DNA of 24,249 nt from JBGAWK01 sp044227665 (GCA_044227665.1 JBGAWK010000035.1:1-24249); one strand, 5' to 3'; counted from the stretch's first letter, positions 9,767 through 17,640 are shown. Numbers and translations are program-made. Notes: generated by a model not told the origin, from the sequence alone.

Positions 9767-10450
9767 TCAATACACGGGGATAGCACCTTGTAAGTTGTTT
9801 ATTTGACGTACAATTTTATTTCTGCGTTTCTGTATATAGCTAGAAGGATTGTCGGGTCGCCATTTTCTAGGATTGGGAAGCACTGCCGCTATGGCGGCGG
9901 CCTCGCTCTTACTTAGATGCTCGGCATCTTTATGAAAATAATACCTTGCAGCTGCTTGAGCACCATATATGCCATCACCCATTTCGATATTATTGAGATA
10001 TACGGAAAGGATGCGCTTCTTTGACCATAATATTTCTATGAGAAAAGAAAAATAGGCTTCAAAGCCCTTGCGAATATAGCTGCGCCCCGGCCACAGAAAT
10101 ACATTCTTTGCCGTCTGCTGGGTGATGGTGCTGCCACCTTTGATGCGTCTCCCTTTTTTATTGTTCTTAAAAGCTTTTTGTATAGCTTCAGTATCAAAGC
10201 CAAAATGTTCGTAAAATTTTTGGTCTTCAGCACCTATCACAGCCAATTGCATATTAGGTGAAATATTAGAAATAGGCTCCCAATCCCTATTAAAGGTAGG
10301 CATTTCCCCTGTTCCAATTTTTTCAATAGCCCGTATCATCATCAGCGGTGTAAAAGGCACAGGGATAATGGCATAAAATAAAACGCCAAAAACGCTAAAG
10401 GCAAAAAAATACAATACTACTTTTTTTGCTACCTTTAATAGTTTTTTCAT
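9767..10450 (-). CDS. mtgA: Monofunctional peptidoglycan glycosyltransferase MtgA
   Basis: Polymerises lipid II into glycan strands at the inner membrane; family GT51. One transmembrane helix (about residues 11-32) precedes the domain. GAEDQKFYEHFGFD contains the catalytic Glu75, and RIKGGSTITQQTAKNVFL, LNNIEMGDGIYGAQAAARYYF and AVLPNPRKW are the other family motifs. The open frame extends to 10510, but that would overlap the divergent P450 gene. The ATG at 10450 (MKKLLKVAKK) gives a standard 227-residue protein and has a perfect TATATTTG box eight bases upstream, so I chose it. It converges on hisIE across 64 bases. Confidence 0.94.
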   Translation of the reverse strand: MKKLLKVAKKVVLYFFAFSVFGVLFYAIIPVPFTPLMMIRAIEKIGTGEMPTFNRDWEPISNISPNMQLAVIGAEDQKFYEHFGFDTEAIQKAFKNNKKGRRIKGGSTITQQTAKNVFLWPGRSYIRKGFEAYFSFLIEILWSKKRILSVYLNNIEMGDGIYGAQAAARYYFHKDAEHLSKSEAAAIAAVLPNPRKWRPDNPSSYIQKRRNKIVRQINNLQGAIPVY

Positions 10451-10458
10451 TCTGAAAA

Positions 10459-10466
10459 CAAATATA
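10459..10466 (-). promoter_or_regulatory. TAnnTTTG -7 box for mtgA
   Basis: On the minus strand TATATTTG fits the consensus and ends eight bases before the chosen mtgA ATG. A TTTG lies 13 bases upstream (10483-10480), somewhat close for a -33 box. It lies in the 21-base gap between the divergent mtgA and P450 genes. Confidence 0.45.
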
Positions 10467-10471
10467 TATAA

Positions 10472-11839
10472 ATGTCTTACAAATTTCCTCCTCATCCACA
10501 TAAGCAACATTGGCTATTTGGCAATTTACTCTATTTCACCAAGGGCAAGGTAGATTATATCTTTGAAAGCAAGAAGGAAGTAGGAGATTTTTTTACCATA
10601 AAAAACCCTATTAGAGATGTAGTAGTGCTTACCAATCCGGAGTGGATAAAGTATGTGTTGGTGGACAATAACAAAAACTATACGAAGAGCTTCGCTTACG
10701 AACCCATAAAGTTGCTTCTAGGTAATGGCTTGCTTACCAGTGAAGGGGAGTTTTGGAAACGTCAGCGTCGTCTCATTCAGCCTGCATTCTACAAAGAAAG
10801 TATCAATGCTATGTCTGTGGTGATGCTGGAAGAATCCCAGCTTATGCTAAGGAAATGGCAACAGAAAGTGGTTCAAAACCCTACCGTAAATGTAAGTCAA
10901 GATTTTTATGCTTTTGCATTAAATATTGTCACAAAATCTCTTTTTGTCACAGACACGGACATAGATATACAGAGAATTAATACCTTAGTAACAAGAGCCC
11001 AAACCGTAGCCTCTGAACGAATACAACGCCCACTATCACCACCGATATGGATGCCTACGCTCCGAAATATTCGTGACAAAAAAATATTGGACGAACTTGA
11101 CAGCATCATCTATGGAATAATCACTCAGCGTAGAAAATCCGGCATTATAAAGCATGACCTCTTGGATTTGCTGATACATGCCAAAGATGAAGATACAGGA
11201 GAATATATGGACGACAGCCAGCTTCGTGACGAAGTCATTACCCTATTTATGGCAGGACATGAGACTACAGCTGTAGCCCTTACTTGGATAAGTGTATTGC
11301 TTGCCCGGCATCCCCATATACAGGATAAAGTTATAGAGGAATTATGCGAAGTACTTCCTAATGGAAAAATGCCAGATTACTATGATGTACGCCAAATGCA
11401 ATACCTTCGATGTGTAGTAGATGAAGCTATGCGTATATATCCGCCAGCATGGGTAGTAGGGAGAAAGACCATCCATGAAGATACGATAAAGGGTTTTCAT
11501 ATTCCACCAAATACAAATGTGGTAATGCCTATCATTGCTGTACATAGAGATCCAGATATTTGGGAAAAACCTATGGATTTTGTGCCTGAAAGATTTTTTC
11601 CTGAAAATATCAAGGATAAACATAAATATGCGTATTTTCCATTTGGCGGAGGACCTCGACTATGTATAGGAAATAATTTCTCCTATATGAGTATGTATAT
11701 GCTCTTGGCGATACTTTTACCCAAGTTTAGGTTTTATCTGCCCAAAGATTATCGTGAAGAATTAAATCCACTGATTACTTTGCGTCCTGCTAAAGACATA
11801 TTCATGCAAATAGAGAAAATAGACTTACATCAATCCTAA
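10472..11839 (+). CDS. Cytochrome P450
   Basis: A 455-residue soluble haem mono-oxygenase. The I-helix oxygen-binding motif AGHETT is at residues 261-266, the K-helix ExxR (EAMR) at 318-321, the PERF motif at FVPERFFPEN, and the haem loop FPFGGGPRLCIG has the thiolate Cys398. There is no N-terminal membrane anchor. The substrate cannot be read from the sequence, and no ferredoxin or reductase gene is adjacent, so electrons must come from partners encoded elsewhere. The gene is divergent from mtgA with a 21-base gap, and its last 15 bases overlap the 3' end of the convergent CHAP gene. Confidence 0.95.
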   Translation: MSYKFPPHPHKQHWLFGNLLYFTKGKVDYIFESKKEVGDFFTIKNPIRDVVVLTNPEWIKYVLVDNNKNYTKSFAYEPIKLLLGNGLLTSEGEFWKRQRRLIQPAFYKESINAMSVVMLEESQLMLRKWQQKVVQNPTVNVSQDFYAFALNIVTKSLFVTDTDIDIQRINTLVTRAQTVASERIQRPLSPPIWMPTLRNIRDKKILDELDSIIYGIITQRRKSGIIKHDLLDLLIHAKDEDTGEYMDDSQLRDEVITLFMAGHETTAVALTWISVLLARHPHIQDKVIEELCEVLPNGKMPDYYDVRQMQYLRCVVDEAMRIYPPAWVVGRKTIHEDTIKGFHIPPNTNVVMPIIAVHRDPDIWEKPMDFVPERFFPENIKDKHKYAYFPFGGGPRLCIGNNFSYMSMYMLLAILLPKFRFYLPKDYREELNPLITLRPAKDIFMQIEKIDLHQS

Positions 11840-12757
11840 TTTTTCAAAAGTTTTAGGACCTGCTACACCATCTACAGTCAATCCTTTGGACTGTTGGAAG
11901 GCACGTAGCGCCCGAGTTGTCCCATCTCCAAAGTCGCCGTCTTCTGTAATCCGTGGGTTAGCCCCCTTAGTATTTAATGCCTTTTGTAGTAATAGAACCA
12001 TCTCGCCTTTGTCGCCTTTTCGCAAGTATGCACCACTAATAAATCTTGAAACAGCTACACGTGGTCTGCTGCTCATTTCTTCCAATGCTCCCATGGTAAG
12101 GTCATCTACAATACCTGTTGCTGCCATCATTTGATCCATTTGGAACTCTTTTACTACCCTTTCTGTGCCATTGCCAAAGTCACCGTCAATGATAATTGTA
12201 TATCCCAATTCTTTGAGCATAGATTGCACTTTAATCACATCGGAGCCTCTGTCTCCTTTTTGAATATCGTCAGATACGGGTATAGCGGTATCTGCATATA
12301 CACCTGGGTTTACAAAAGATTTCACTTGAGAACGAAGTCTGTTGCGCAGCATGACCATGCCGCCGTTGCTGTCGTCATATAGCGCGGTATTCCCTTCGTA
12401 GGAAGTAAATTTTGTCTTTTCAGCATTTGTCCATTGATTAAATATGCCTATATGGTCAGCATGTCCGTCACCAGTCCAGTCAAATATTACGATATCTCCA
12501 GGTTGTGGATTTGAAGTGAGCATATTTCTATTTTTGTAGTAATTGTGTGCTGTTTGGCAGTGATGAATACCTTTGGGTGTCTGGAGATTCCCTAGGGGGA
12601 CACCTGCTCGGTCAAATACCCAACTCACAAATTCGGCACACCACATTACGCCATCCATGCCATACCATTTGCCATATTTATTTTTGTTAGAATTTGCGGG
12701 ACTTTCTGTTGTCCCTAGTTCAACTTTTGCCGTGTCTAATACTTTTTGTCTGTTCAT
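11825..12757 (-). CDS. CHAP-domain peptidase/amidase with two C-terminal peptidoglycan-binding repeats
   Basis: A 310-residue peptidoglycan hydrolase. The N-terminal CHAP domain (about residues 1-150) has MWCAEFVSWVFD with catalytic Cys40 and GDGHADHIGIF with His102. Two PG_binding_1 repeats follow: about 165-235 (KGDRGSDVIKVQSMLKELGY, DGDFGNGTERVVKEFQ) and about 245-310 (KGDKGEMVLLLQKAL, DGDFGDGTTRALRAFQ, VDGVAGPKTFEKL). There is no signal peptide and no T9SS tail, an arrangement more like a phage endolysin than an ordinary secreted autolysin. No other phage genes are nearby. Its 3' end overlaps that of the P450 gene by 15 bases. Confidence 0.9.
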   Translation of the reverse strand: MNRQKVLDTAKVELGTTESPANSNKNKYGKWYGMDGVMWCAEFVSWVFDRAGVPLGNLQTPKGIHHCQTAHNYYKNRNMLTSNPQPGDIVIFDWTGDGHADHIGIFNQWTNAEKTKFTSYEGNTALYDDSNGGMVMLRNRLRSQVKSFVNPGVYADTAIPVSDDIQKGDRGSDVIKVQSMLKELGYTIIIDGDFGNGTERVVKEFQMDQMMAATGIVDDLTMGALEEMSSRPRVAVSRFISGAYLRKGDKGEMVLLLQKALNTKGANPRITEDGDFGDGTTRALRAFQQSKGLTVDGVAGPKTFEKLGLM

Positions 12758-12774
12758 GTCATATAATTTTATGT

Positions 12775-12782
12775 CAAATCTA
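12775..12782 (-). promoter_or_regulatory. TAnnTTTG -7 box for the CHAP gene
   Basis: On the minus strand TAGATTTG lies 17 bases before the ATG at 12757. It matches the Bacteroidota consensus; no strong -33 box is visible. Confidence 0.4.
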
Positions 12783-12889
12783 ATTAATATTAAATTAACC
12801 TGTAAAGATTATTTTAAAAAAGTCCCACTTAAAAGTATTAAGAAATCTATATGAGTATTGAGGAAGGAGACTTACACTTCTGTTTTAAT

Positions 12890-12897
12890 TAATTTTG
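12890..12897 (+). promoter_or_regulatory. TAnnTTTG -7 box at the ilvB start
   Basis: TAATTTTG ends one base before the ATG at 12899 and seven bases before the in-frame ATG at 12905. If it is a real promoter, the mRNA would start near 12903-12905, which would favour the second ATG as the start and a leaderless message. Confidence 0.4.
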
Positions 12898-12898
12898 T

Positions 12899-14614
12899 AT
12901 GTATATGAGTGACAATATAAAAATTTCTGGTGCCGAAGCTGTTATCAAAAGTTTGATTGCCGAAGGTGTGGAAGTGATATTTGGTTATCCTGGTGGCGCA
13001 ATAATGCCTATCTATGATGCATTGTGGGGCTATAAATCTGAAATCAAACACGTGCTTGTACGTCATGAGCAGGGGGCTACACATGCTGCTGAGGGGTGGG
13101 CACGTATTCGCAATAAAGCTACAGTATGTTTTGCTACTTCAGGTCCCGGTGCTACAAATCTTATTACTGGTATTGCTGATGCCGTCATGGACAGTACACC
13201 TATGGTATGCATTACAGGACAAGTGCCTATGCATTTGCTAGGTTCTGATGCTTTTCAGGAAACAGACGTAATAGGTATCACCATGCCTATCACCAAATGG
13301 AATTATCAGGTAACAAAGGCCGCTGAAATCCCCGAAATTATTGCTAAGGCATTCTATATAGCTAATAGTGGAAAGCCGGGGCCTGTGCTCGTAGATATTA
13401 CCAAAAATGCTCAATTTGAACTTATGGAATGGTCGAAGTATGTTCCTTGTACGGCATTGGCTACCTATAAGCCACTACCAGATACCATAGACCTATCTTC
13501 GCTACAGAAGGCGTCTAGCCTTATAGATAATGCTAAGAAACCGCTCATACTTGCAGGTCAAGGTATAGTGATTGCAGAAGCTAAGAGTGCTTTGGAGAAA
13601 TTCTCTGATCGCACAGGCATACCTGTGGCATGTACAATGCAAGGACTTGGAGGTTTTGACCCTGCTCATCCTCATTATGTAGGAATTCCCGGTATGCATG
13701 GTCAATATTCTGTAAATATCAAAATGAATGAGTGTGATGTGTTGATAGCTATTGGAATGCGGTTCGATGACAGGGTTACAGGAGATGTAAGCAAATTTGC
13801 AAAGCAAGCAAAAATAATCCATATAGAAATTGATCCTGTAGAAATTGACAAAGTAGTAAAATCAGAAGTAGCTATCCTCGCAGATGCTAAAGATGCCTTG
13901 GAAGCCTTGTCTCCGCTTGTTTCTGAAAATTCTCACAAGGAATGGATAGACACCTTCAAAGCACTAGACTTGCAGGAGGATGATAAGGTGATACAGCCTT
14001 CTATATTCCCTACTTCCGGAGGGATAAAAATGGGAGAAATCATGCATCTTATAGATGAAAAGACTAATGGGGAGGCTATTATAGTTCCCGATGTAGGTCA
14101 GCACCAAATGTATGCCATGCGCTACTATCACTACAGAAAACCTAATTCATGGGTGAGTAGTGGAGGCTTAGGGACTATGGGCTTCTCTATACCAGCAGCT
14201 ATAGGTGCACAGATGGCAGCACCCGAGCGAACCGTAGTAACTATTGTAGGTGATGGATGTTTTCAAATGACGGTACAAGAACTGGGTACAATAATGCAGG
14301 AAGAACTTCCTGTGAAGATTGTGATTTTCAATAACAATTTCTTAGGCATGGTACGTCAGTGGCAGCAATTGTTTTTTGAAAAACGCTATTCTCAGGTAGA
14401 ACTCAAAAACCCTGACTTCGTTGCTATATCTAAAGGTTTTGGTATAGCTTCTGACAGGGTAGAAGATAGGACTTTATTATCAAAAGCCCTGGATGTTATG
14501 TTCGCACATAATGGCCCTTATGTGTTAGAAGTAAAAGTAGAAAAAGAAGAAAATCTATTTCCCATGGTACCCAGTGGGGCAGCTTGTAGTGATGTAATTC
14601 TAGAGCCTAAATAA
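12899..14614 (+). CDS. ilvB: Acetolactate synthase, large (catalytic) subunit
   Basis: A thiamine-diphosphate enzyme that makes acetolactate or acetohydroxybutyrate, the first common step of branched-chain amino acid synthesis. The N-terminal domain has EVIFGYPGGAIMPIYDAL and RHEQGATHAAEG, with the proton-relay Glu57. FATSGPGATNLITGIADA and QVPMHLLGSDAFQETDVIG follow. The C-terminal TPP-binding domain has the metal-binding GDGCFQMTVQELGTI...NNN and FLGMVRQWQQLFF, typical of acetolactate synthases. Length 571 residues is normal. The regulatory subunit ilvN and the other ilv/leu genes do not follow. Translation may start at 12899 or, two codons in, at 12905 (MSDNIKISGAE). Confidence 0.95.
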   Translation: MYMSDNIKISGAEAVIKSLIAEGVEVIFGYPGGAIMPIYDALWGYKSEIKHVLVRHEQGATHAAEGWARIRNKATVCFATSGPGATNLITGIADAVMDSTPMVCITGQVPMHLLGSDAFQETDVIGITMPITKWNYQVTKAAEIPEIIAKAFYIANSGKPGPVLVDITKNAQFELMEWSKYVPCTALATYKPLPDTIDLSSLQKASSLIDNAKKPLILAGQGIVIAEAKSALEKFSDRTGIPVACTMQGLGGFDPAHPHYVGIPGMHGQYSVNIKMNECDVLIAIGMRFDDRVTGDVSKFAKQAKIIHIEIDPVEIDKVVKSEVAILADAKDALEALSPLVSENSHKEWIDTFKALDLQEDDKVIQPSIFPTSGGIKMGEIMHLIDEKTNGEAIIVPDVGQHQMYAMRYYHYRKPNSWVSSGGLGTMGFSIPAAIGAQMAAPERTVVTIVGDGCFQMTVQELGTIMQEELPVKIVIFNNNFLGMVRQWQQLFFEKRYSQVELKNPDFVAISKGFGIASDRVEDRTLLSKALDVMFAHNGPYVLEVKVEKEENLFPMVPSGAACSDVILEPK

Positions 14615-14619
14615 TGACT

Positions 14620-14641
14620 TCAGTATTTCTATAAATATTGA
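14620..14641 (+). terminator. Stem-loop after ilvB
   Basis: TCAGTATTT pairs with AAATATTGA across a four-base loop (nine pairs, one G-U) five bases after the ilvB stop. No run of T follows, so it may protect the mRNA end rather than stop transcription. Confidence 0.25.
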
Positions 14642-14750
14642 ATAAGCAACTTTCATAGCTATTTGGGGATGGTGTTTTTCTATATTTACCCCAAACTTAG
14701 TATTTTAGGTAAAATAACATTCATGGTGTATTCTATGGAGAATATTTTTA

Positions 14751-14758
14751 TAGATTTG
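14751..14758 (+). promoter_or_regulatory. TAnnTTTG -7 box upstream of the 168-residue membrane protein
   Basis: TAGATTTG fits the consensus and ends 19 bases before the ATG at 14778. No clear -33 box is seen. Confidence 0.4.
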
Positions 14759-14777
14759 GTATAGAAATATATATTAT

Positions 14778-15284
14778 ATGAATCAAGCACATCTTCACCT
14801 TATTGTAAACCATCTGCCTATAGTATTCCCGGTAGTAGGAATTATTGTGCTTCTAGATGGATTACTTATTAAGTCAGAAATAGTAAAACGTACTTCTTTC
14901 TATATTTTCATCATAGGTTCGGTTTGTACTTTTGCAGCAGGAGCTACTGGTGAAGGAGCTGAGGAAGTAGTGGAGAATATTGCAGGTGTTACAGAGGCTC
15001 TTATACACCGACATGAGGAAGCTGCTGAAATATTTTCACTCATCTCTTATGCTTTGGGGCTATTATCTTTAGTAGCATTTATCGTCAACTACAAAAAAAT
15101 GGCTTTATCGAAACTTCTGTCATGGGTAGTTGTATTTGTAGCTATTGCAACTATAATTTTAGGTGCTTTGGCAGGAAGTAGCGGTGGTGAAATAAGACAT
15201 ACTGAGATTCGTAAAGAAAAGAATACAATATTTCAGAATACACAGACGAATGAATATAGCGAGTCTGAAGAAGAAGGTCGTTAG
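14778..15284 (+). CDS. Conserved four-helix membrane protein of unknown function (DUF2231-like)
   Basis: A 168-residue protein with four predicted transmembrane helices (about residues 10-28, 40-58, 83-103 and 112-132). The opening HLHLIVNHLPIVFPVVG recalls the HxxxxHxP-type start of DUF2231 proteins. The short loop after helix 2 contains GEGAEEVVENIAGVTEALIHRHEE, rich in Glu and His, which could bind a metal or haem. The tail is charged (EYSESEEEGR). The specific function is unknown. It stands alone between ilvB and a gene-poor stretch and has its own promoter-like box. Confidence 0.75.
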   Translation: MNQAHLHLIVNHLPIVFPVVGIIVLLDGLLIKSEIVKRTSFYIFIIGSVCTFAAGATGEGAEEVVENIAGVTEALIHRHEEAAEIFSLISYALGLLSLVAFIVNYKKMALSKLLSWVVVFVAIATIILGALAGSSGGEIRHTEIRKEKNTIFQNTQTNEYSESEEEGR

Positions 15285-15781
15285 CTTTTTATATTAGCGG
15301 CTGTTTATATACTGTCAGCTACAGAGTTCAAAAATGGGTGTGGCATTTCAGCCACTAGGAGAGGTCTCAGAATGTCATATAGCAGCTATTAGGGAAACTC
15401 TCATAGAAAGTACATTACACGGCTAGGCAACTTCCTAGTGTGCGTGTGTAGATATTAAGTCCCAAGATACAGGGCAGATGTATTGATAAAATAGTTAGTG
15501 CGGATGATGTAAGTGATACTGTAAGATGTGTATTGGGAATTACGCAAGAAGATATATCTACAACAAAGAAATCATCATCGGAGGCTATTAAAGAGCCTAT
15601 TAGTAAATAAAAGATTGAGGAGTTTTCGGACTAGGATATTTATCTGGAAAAAGCGCAGTGATATCTATATTTAGAATAGGCAAAAAAACCAAAATAAATT
15701 TGTTTCGGTAGTGTGTGATCTTTTTTGTAAAAAAATCCTTTCTTCCTAAAGTATATTATTGATTGTAACGTCATACTATAA
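15285..15781. other. Gene-poor stretch of about 500 bases with possible coding remnants
   Basis: No complete gene is convincing. A short plus-strand frame at 15334-15426 starts at ATG and reads MGVAFQPLGEVSECHIAAIR before stopping after 30 residues. A second open stretch without a start, ending at 15610, contains VSADDVSDTVRCVLGITQED and a Lys/Ser-rich tail. The amino-acid composition of both looks protein-like, so they may be pieces of one decayed gene; I do not recognise the family. A small hairpin, CTAGG-CAACTT-CCTAG, lies near 15423-15438. Confidence 0.4.
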
Positions 15782-16354
15782 ATGGACATATCTTTACCCA
15801 TGAATGACAGAACAAAAATGACTGTAGGAGATACCGTAATTGCATATAGCAAACAGTTGTTTTCGTTTATAAAAGGAAAAACCAAGACGACGGAAGATGC
15901 TGAAGACATCTTACAAGAAGTTTGGTATCAGCTGAGTCGTATAGCCAATTTAGATGATCTGGAGAATGTAAGCGCATGGCTATATGCCGTGTCTAGGAAT
16001 AAAATTACGGATCTCTATCGAAAAAAATCAACTGATGCTATAGAAGATTACACAGTATCTGATGACAACGGCAACATAGATATCAAAGGCATACTTCTTG
16101 CCGACGACAGTCACAATCCGGAATTAGCATTATACAAAGATACCTTCTGGCATGAGCTGATGAAAGCGCTAGACGAACTCCCCGAAAATCAAAGACGGGT
16201 ATTTGTAGAAAATGAATTCGAAGATAAGACCTTACAAAAAATTGCCGATGAACTACAACTTCCTCTGAAAACTATTATCAGTCGCAAAGGTTATGCTGTA
16301 AAACATATTAGAAAACGTTTACTACCTTTATATCACGATTTCGAAAATAGCTAA
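15782..16354 (+). CDS. ECF-type RNA polymerase sigma factor
   Basis: A 190-residue sigma-70 family factor. Region 2 (about residues 18-85) has TTEDAEDILQEVWYQL and VSAWLYAVSRNKITDLYRK, the -10-binding and core-binding helices. Region 4 (about 125-180) has ALDELPENQRRVFVENEFED followed by a helix-turn-helix, LQKIADELQLPLKTIISRKG. Regions 1.1, 1.2 and 3 are absent, as expected for an ECF factor. An in-frame ATG at 15800 (MNDRTKMTVGD) is an equally good start. No FecR- or zinc-type anti-sigma gene is present; instead three small membrane proteins follow on the same strand, the first after nine bases, and one may be the anti-sigma factor. Confidence 0.93.
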   Translation: MDISLPMNDRTKMTVGDTVIAYSKQLFSFIKGKTKTTEDAEDILQEVWYQLSRIANLDDLENVSAWLYAVSRNKITDLYRKKSTDAIEDYTVSDDNGNIDIKGILLADDSHNPELALYKDTFWHELMKALDELPENQRRVFVENEFEDKTLQKIADELQLPLKTIISRKGYAVKHIRKRLLPLYHDFENS

Positions 16355-16363
16355 TACGAATAT

Positions 16364-16672
16364 ATGTTGCACAAAAGACCCAATAAATTTTTTATTCTTA
16401 TTCCAATAATCATCACTATTGCTTTGCCTATGCTCGTGATGTATCTATGGAATACTACTTTGGCAGAAATATTTAGTATCAAAACCATCACCTATTTTCA
16501 GGCTTTGGGTTTATTTGTACTCAGTCGTATCCTTTTCGGTGGCTTTGGAAATTTCAGGAAACACAGACATCTTAGCGGGCGTCATTACGATGCCCGTTTC
16601 ATGCAATTGAATGATGAAGAGAAAAAGAAATTGTCCGAAGAATGGAACAAAAGAAAGCCTTGTGACGAATAA
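16364..16672 (+). CDS. Small two-helix membrane protein linked to the ECF sigma factor
   Basis: A 102-residue protein with a short basic N-terminus (MLHKRPNK), a transmembrane helix at about residues 9-28 and a second at about 40-60 (ITYFQALGLFVLSRILFGGF). A charged tail has His and Arg (GNFRKHRHLSGRHYDARF) and an amphipathic segment (LNDEEKKKLSEEWNKRK). It starts nine bases after the sigma factor, so they are almost certainly co-transcribed. Similar small proteins beside ECF sigma genes occur in other Bacteroidota, from memory; no function is assigned. A role as a membrane-bound sigma regulator is an inference. Confidence 0.75.
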   Translation: MLHKRPNKFFILIPIIITIALPMLVMYLWNTTLAEIFSIKTITYFQALGLFVLSRILFGGFGNFRKHRHLSGRHYDARFMQLNDEEKKKLSEEWNKRKPCDE

Positions 16673-16741
16673 TTTTTTTGATTTAGAGTAAAAATGCTTC
16701 TCATGCGTCTTCTCTAATATAACAAACAAAAATTATTAATC

Positions 16742-17041
16742 ATGAAAAAAAATCTAGTAAAACCCATTATTGGGGGCATCTTATTCGGAGCGGCAATATT
16801 CTTTGCCGGCCCTTTCCTGTTTTTCATCTTACTGCTAAAGTTTATCTTTACGCCCTTCGGGATGGGTAGGATGATGATGCATCACCGCTACTATTCGCCT
16901 ATGGGTATGCATCCCAATATGCGATACGCTATGGCCGACAAAATTAGGAGTATGAGCGAGGAAGAGTATGCTTCCTTTAAAGAAAAAATGAATTCCCCTT
17001 ATTCTTGCAGTAACAAATTCAATAACCCTAAACAATCTTAG
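16742..17041 (+). CDS. Small Met/His-rich membrane protein
   Basis: A 99-residue protein with one or two hydrophobic helices (about residues 8-36: IIGGILFGAAIFFAGPFLFF onward). A Met/His/Tyr-rich stretch follows (GMGRMMMHHRYYSPMGMHPN), then an acidic helix (MADKIRSMSEEEYASFKEKM). The clustered Met and His could bind copper or another soft metal. It lies 69 bases after the preceding gene and two bases before the next small gene, in the ECF sigma operon. No family is recognised; a link to metal or envelope stress is an inference from composition and neighbours. Confidence 0.7.
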   Translation: MKKNLVKPIIGGILFGAAIFFAGPFLFFILLLKFIFTPFGMGRMMMHHRYYSPMGMHPNMRYAMADKIRSMSEEEYASFKEKMNSPYSCSNKFNNPKQS

Positions 17042-17043
17042 TC

Positions 17044-17211
17044 ATGAAAAGAAAGTCTAACTTTATTATCCTATTGTGTTCTGCAGCCATTACTATAGGA
17101 GCATTATTTGCCACTTTGGGCAAACCCTTTTACATGAAAAATCATTCTTCTCACAAACATTGTATGACGGAAAGAAATTGTCATAAAGAGGAAGTGGAAC
17201 ACCTGAAGTAA
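17044..17211 (+). CDS. 55-residue His/Cys-rich membrane-anchored peptide
   Basis: A short gene with its ATG two bases after the stop of the 99-residue gene, so very likely co-translated. The protein starts with a basic signal-anchor (MKRKSNFIILLCSAAITIGA) and ends in a short exported tail rich in His and Cys, NHSSHKHCMTERNCHKEEVE, which spaces five His and two Cys in a way suited to metal binding. It is the last gene of the sigma-factor operon and is followed by a candidate terminator. No family is recognised. Tight spacing and a composition matching its neighbour make it a likely real gene despite its size. Confidence 0.65.
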   Translation: MKRKSNFIILLCSAAITIGALFATLGKPFYMKNHSSHKHCMTERNCHKEEVEHLK

Positions 17212-17228
17212 GCTAGCTATTTTGTATT

Positions 17229-17274
17229 TCGGCGGTATATGGTTCTGTGACTGTATTCCGCCGATTACTTTTTT
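17229..17274 (+). terminator. Candidate terminator of the ECF sigma operon
   Basis: TCGGCGG (17229-17235) pairs perfectly with CCGCCGA (17258-17264) across a 22-base loop and is followed by TTACTTTTTT. The GC-rich stem plus T run just after the last operon gene fits an intrinsic terminator, although the loop is long. Confidence 0.45.
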
Positions 17275-17640
17275 GAGATTCCTCACTGCGTTCGGAATGA
17301 CGGTTTTGTATTCCTCGTCATTTCGACGACGAAGGAGGAGAAATCTCGTTTTGTATTCCTCGTCATTTCGACGACGAAGGAGGAGAAATCTCTTTACTGT
17401 TTCTGTGGTATTCGTTTATGAGACCTCTCCCTTTGGTCGAGGTGACGGCGTTGCAGATTCGGAATGACGGCGTTGTATTCCTCGTCATTTCGACGACGAA
17501 GGAGGAGAAATCTCTTTATTGTTTCTGTGGTATTCCTGTCTGAGATTCCTCACTGCGTTCGGAATGACGGCGTTGCAGATAGGGAATGACGGCGTTGCGG
17601 GATTGGAATGATGGTTTTGTGGGATTGGGATGACGATGTA
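17275..17640. repeat. Cluster 1 of palindromic intergenic repeats (family A)
   Basis: Three unit types alternate. Type 1 begins CGTCATTTCGACGACGAAGG and ends AGAAATCTC (17316-17347, 17361-17392, 17483-17514). Type 2 begins GAGATTCCTCACTGCG and ends CGGAATGACGG (17275-17303, 17542-17570). Type 3 begins GAGACCTCTCCCTTTGG and ends GGTGACGG (17420-17448). Type 2 is an imperfect reverse complement of type 1, so adjacent units can fold into long hairpins. The first two type 1 copies form a 45-base direct tandem (starting 17304 and 17349). Between units the phrase GGAATGACGGCGTTG recurs. No coding frame is credible here. It resembles REP/MITE-like sequence common in Bacteroidota genomes, from memory. 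Confidence 0.8.

Noticed and set aside
10451..10510. Longer mtgA start at 10510
   Set aside because: It would overlap the divergent P450 coding region, and the extra 20 residues precede a normal MtgA start that has its own promoter box.
15640..15909. 89-residue minus-strand frame overlapping the sigma factor start
   Set aside because: Overlaps well-supported sigma coding sequence and lacks any recognisable motif.
17222..17467. 81-residue plus-strand frame in repeat cluster 1
   Set aside because: The protein is just the translation of tandem DNA repeats (repeated FRRRRRRN-type text).
17275..17640. Possible CRISPR array
   Set aside because: Repeat units differ in type and spacing, the intervening text is itself repeated rather than unique, and no cas genes are present. 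They fit palindromic intergenic repeats.
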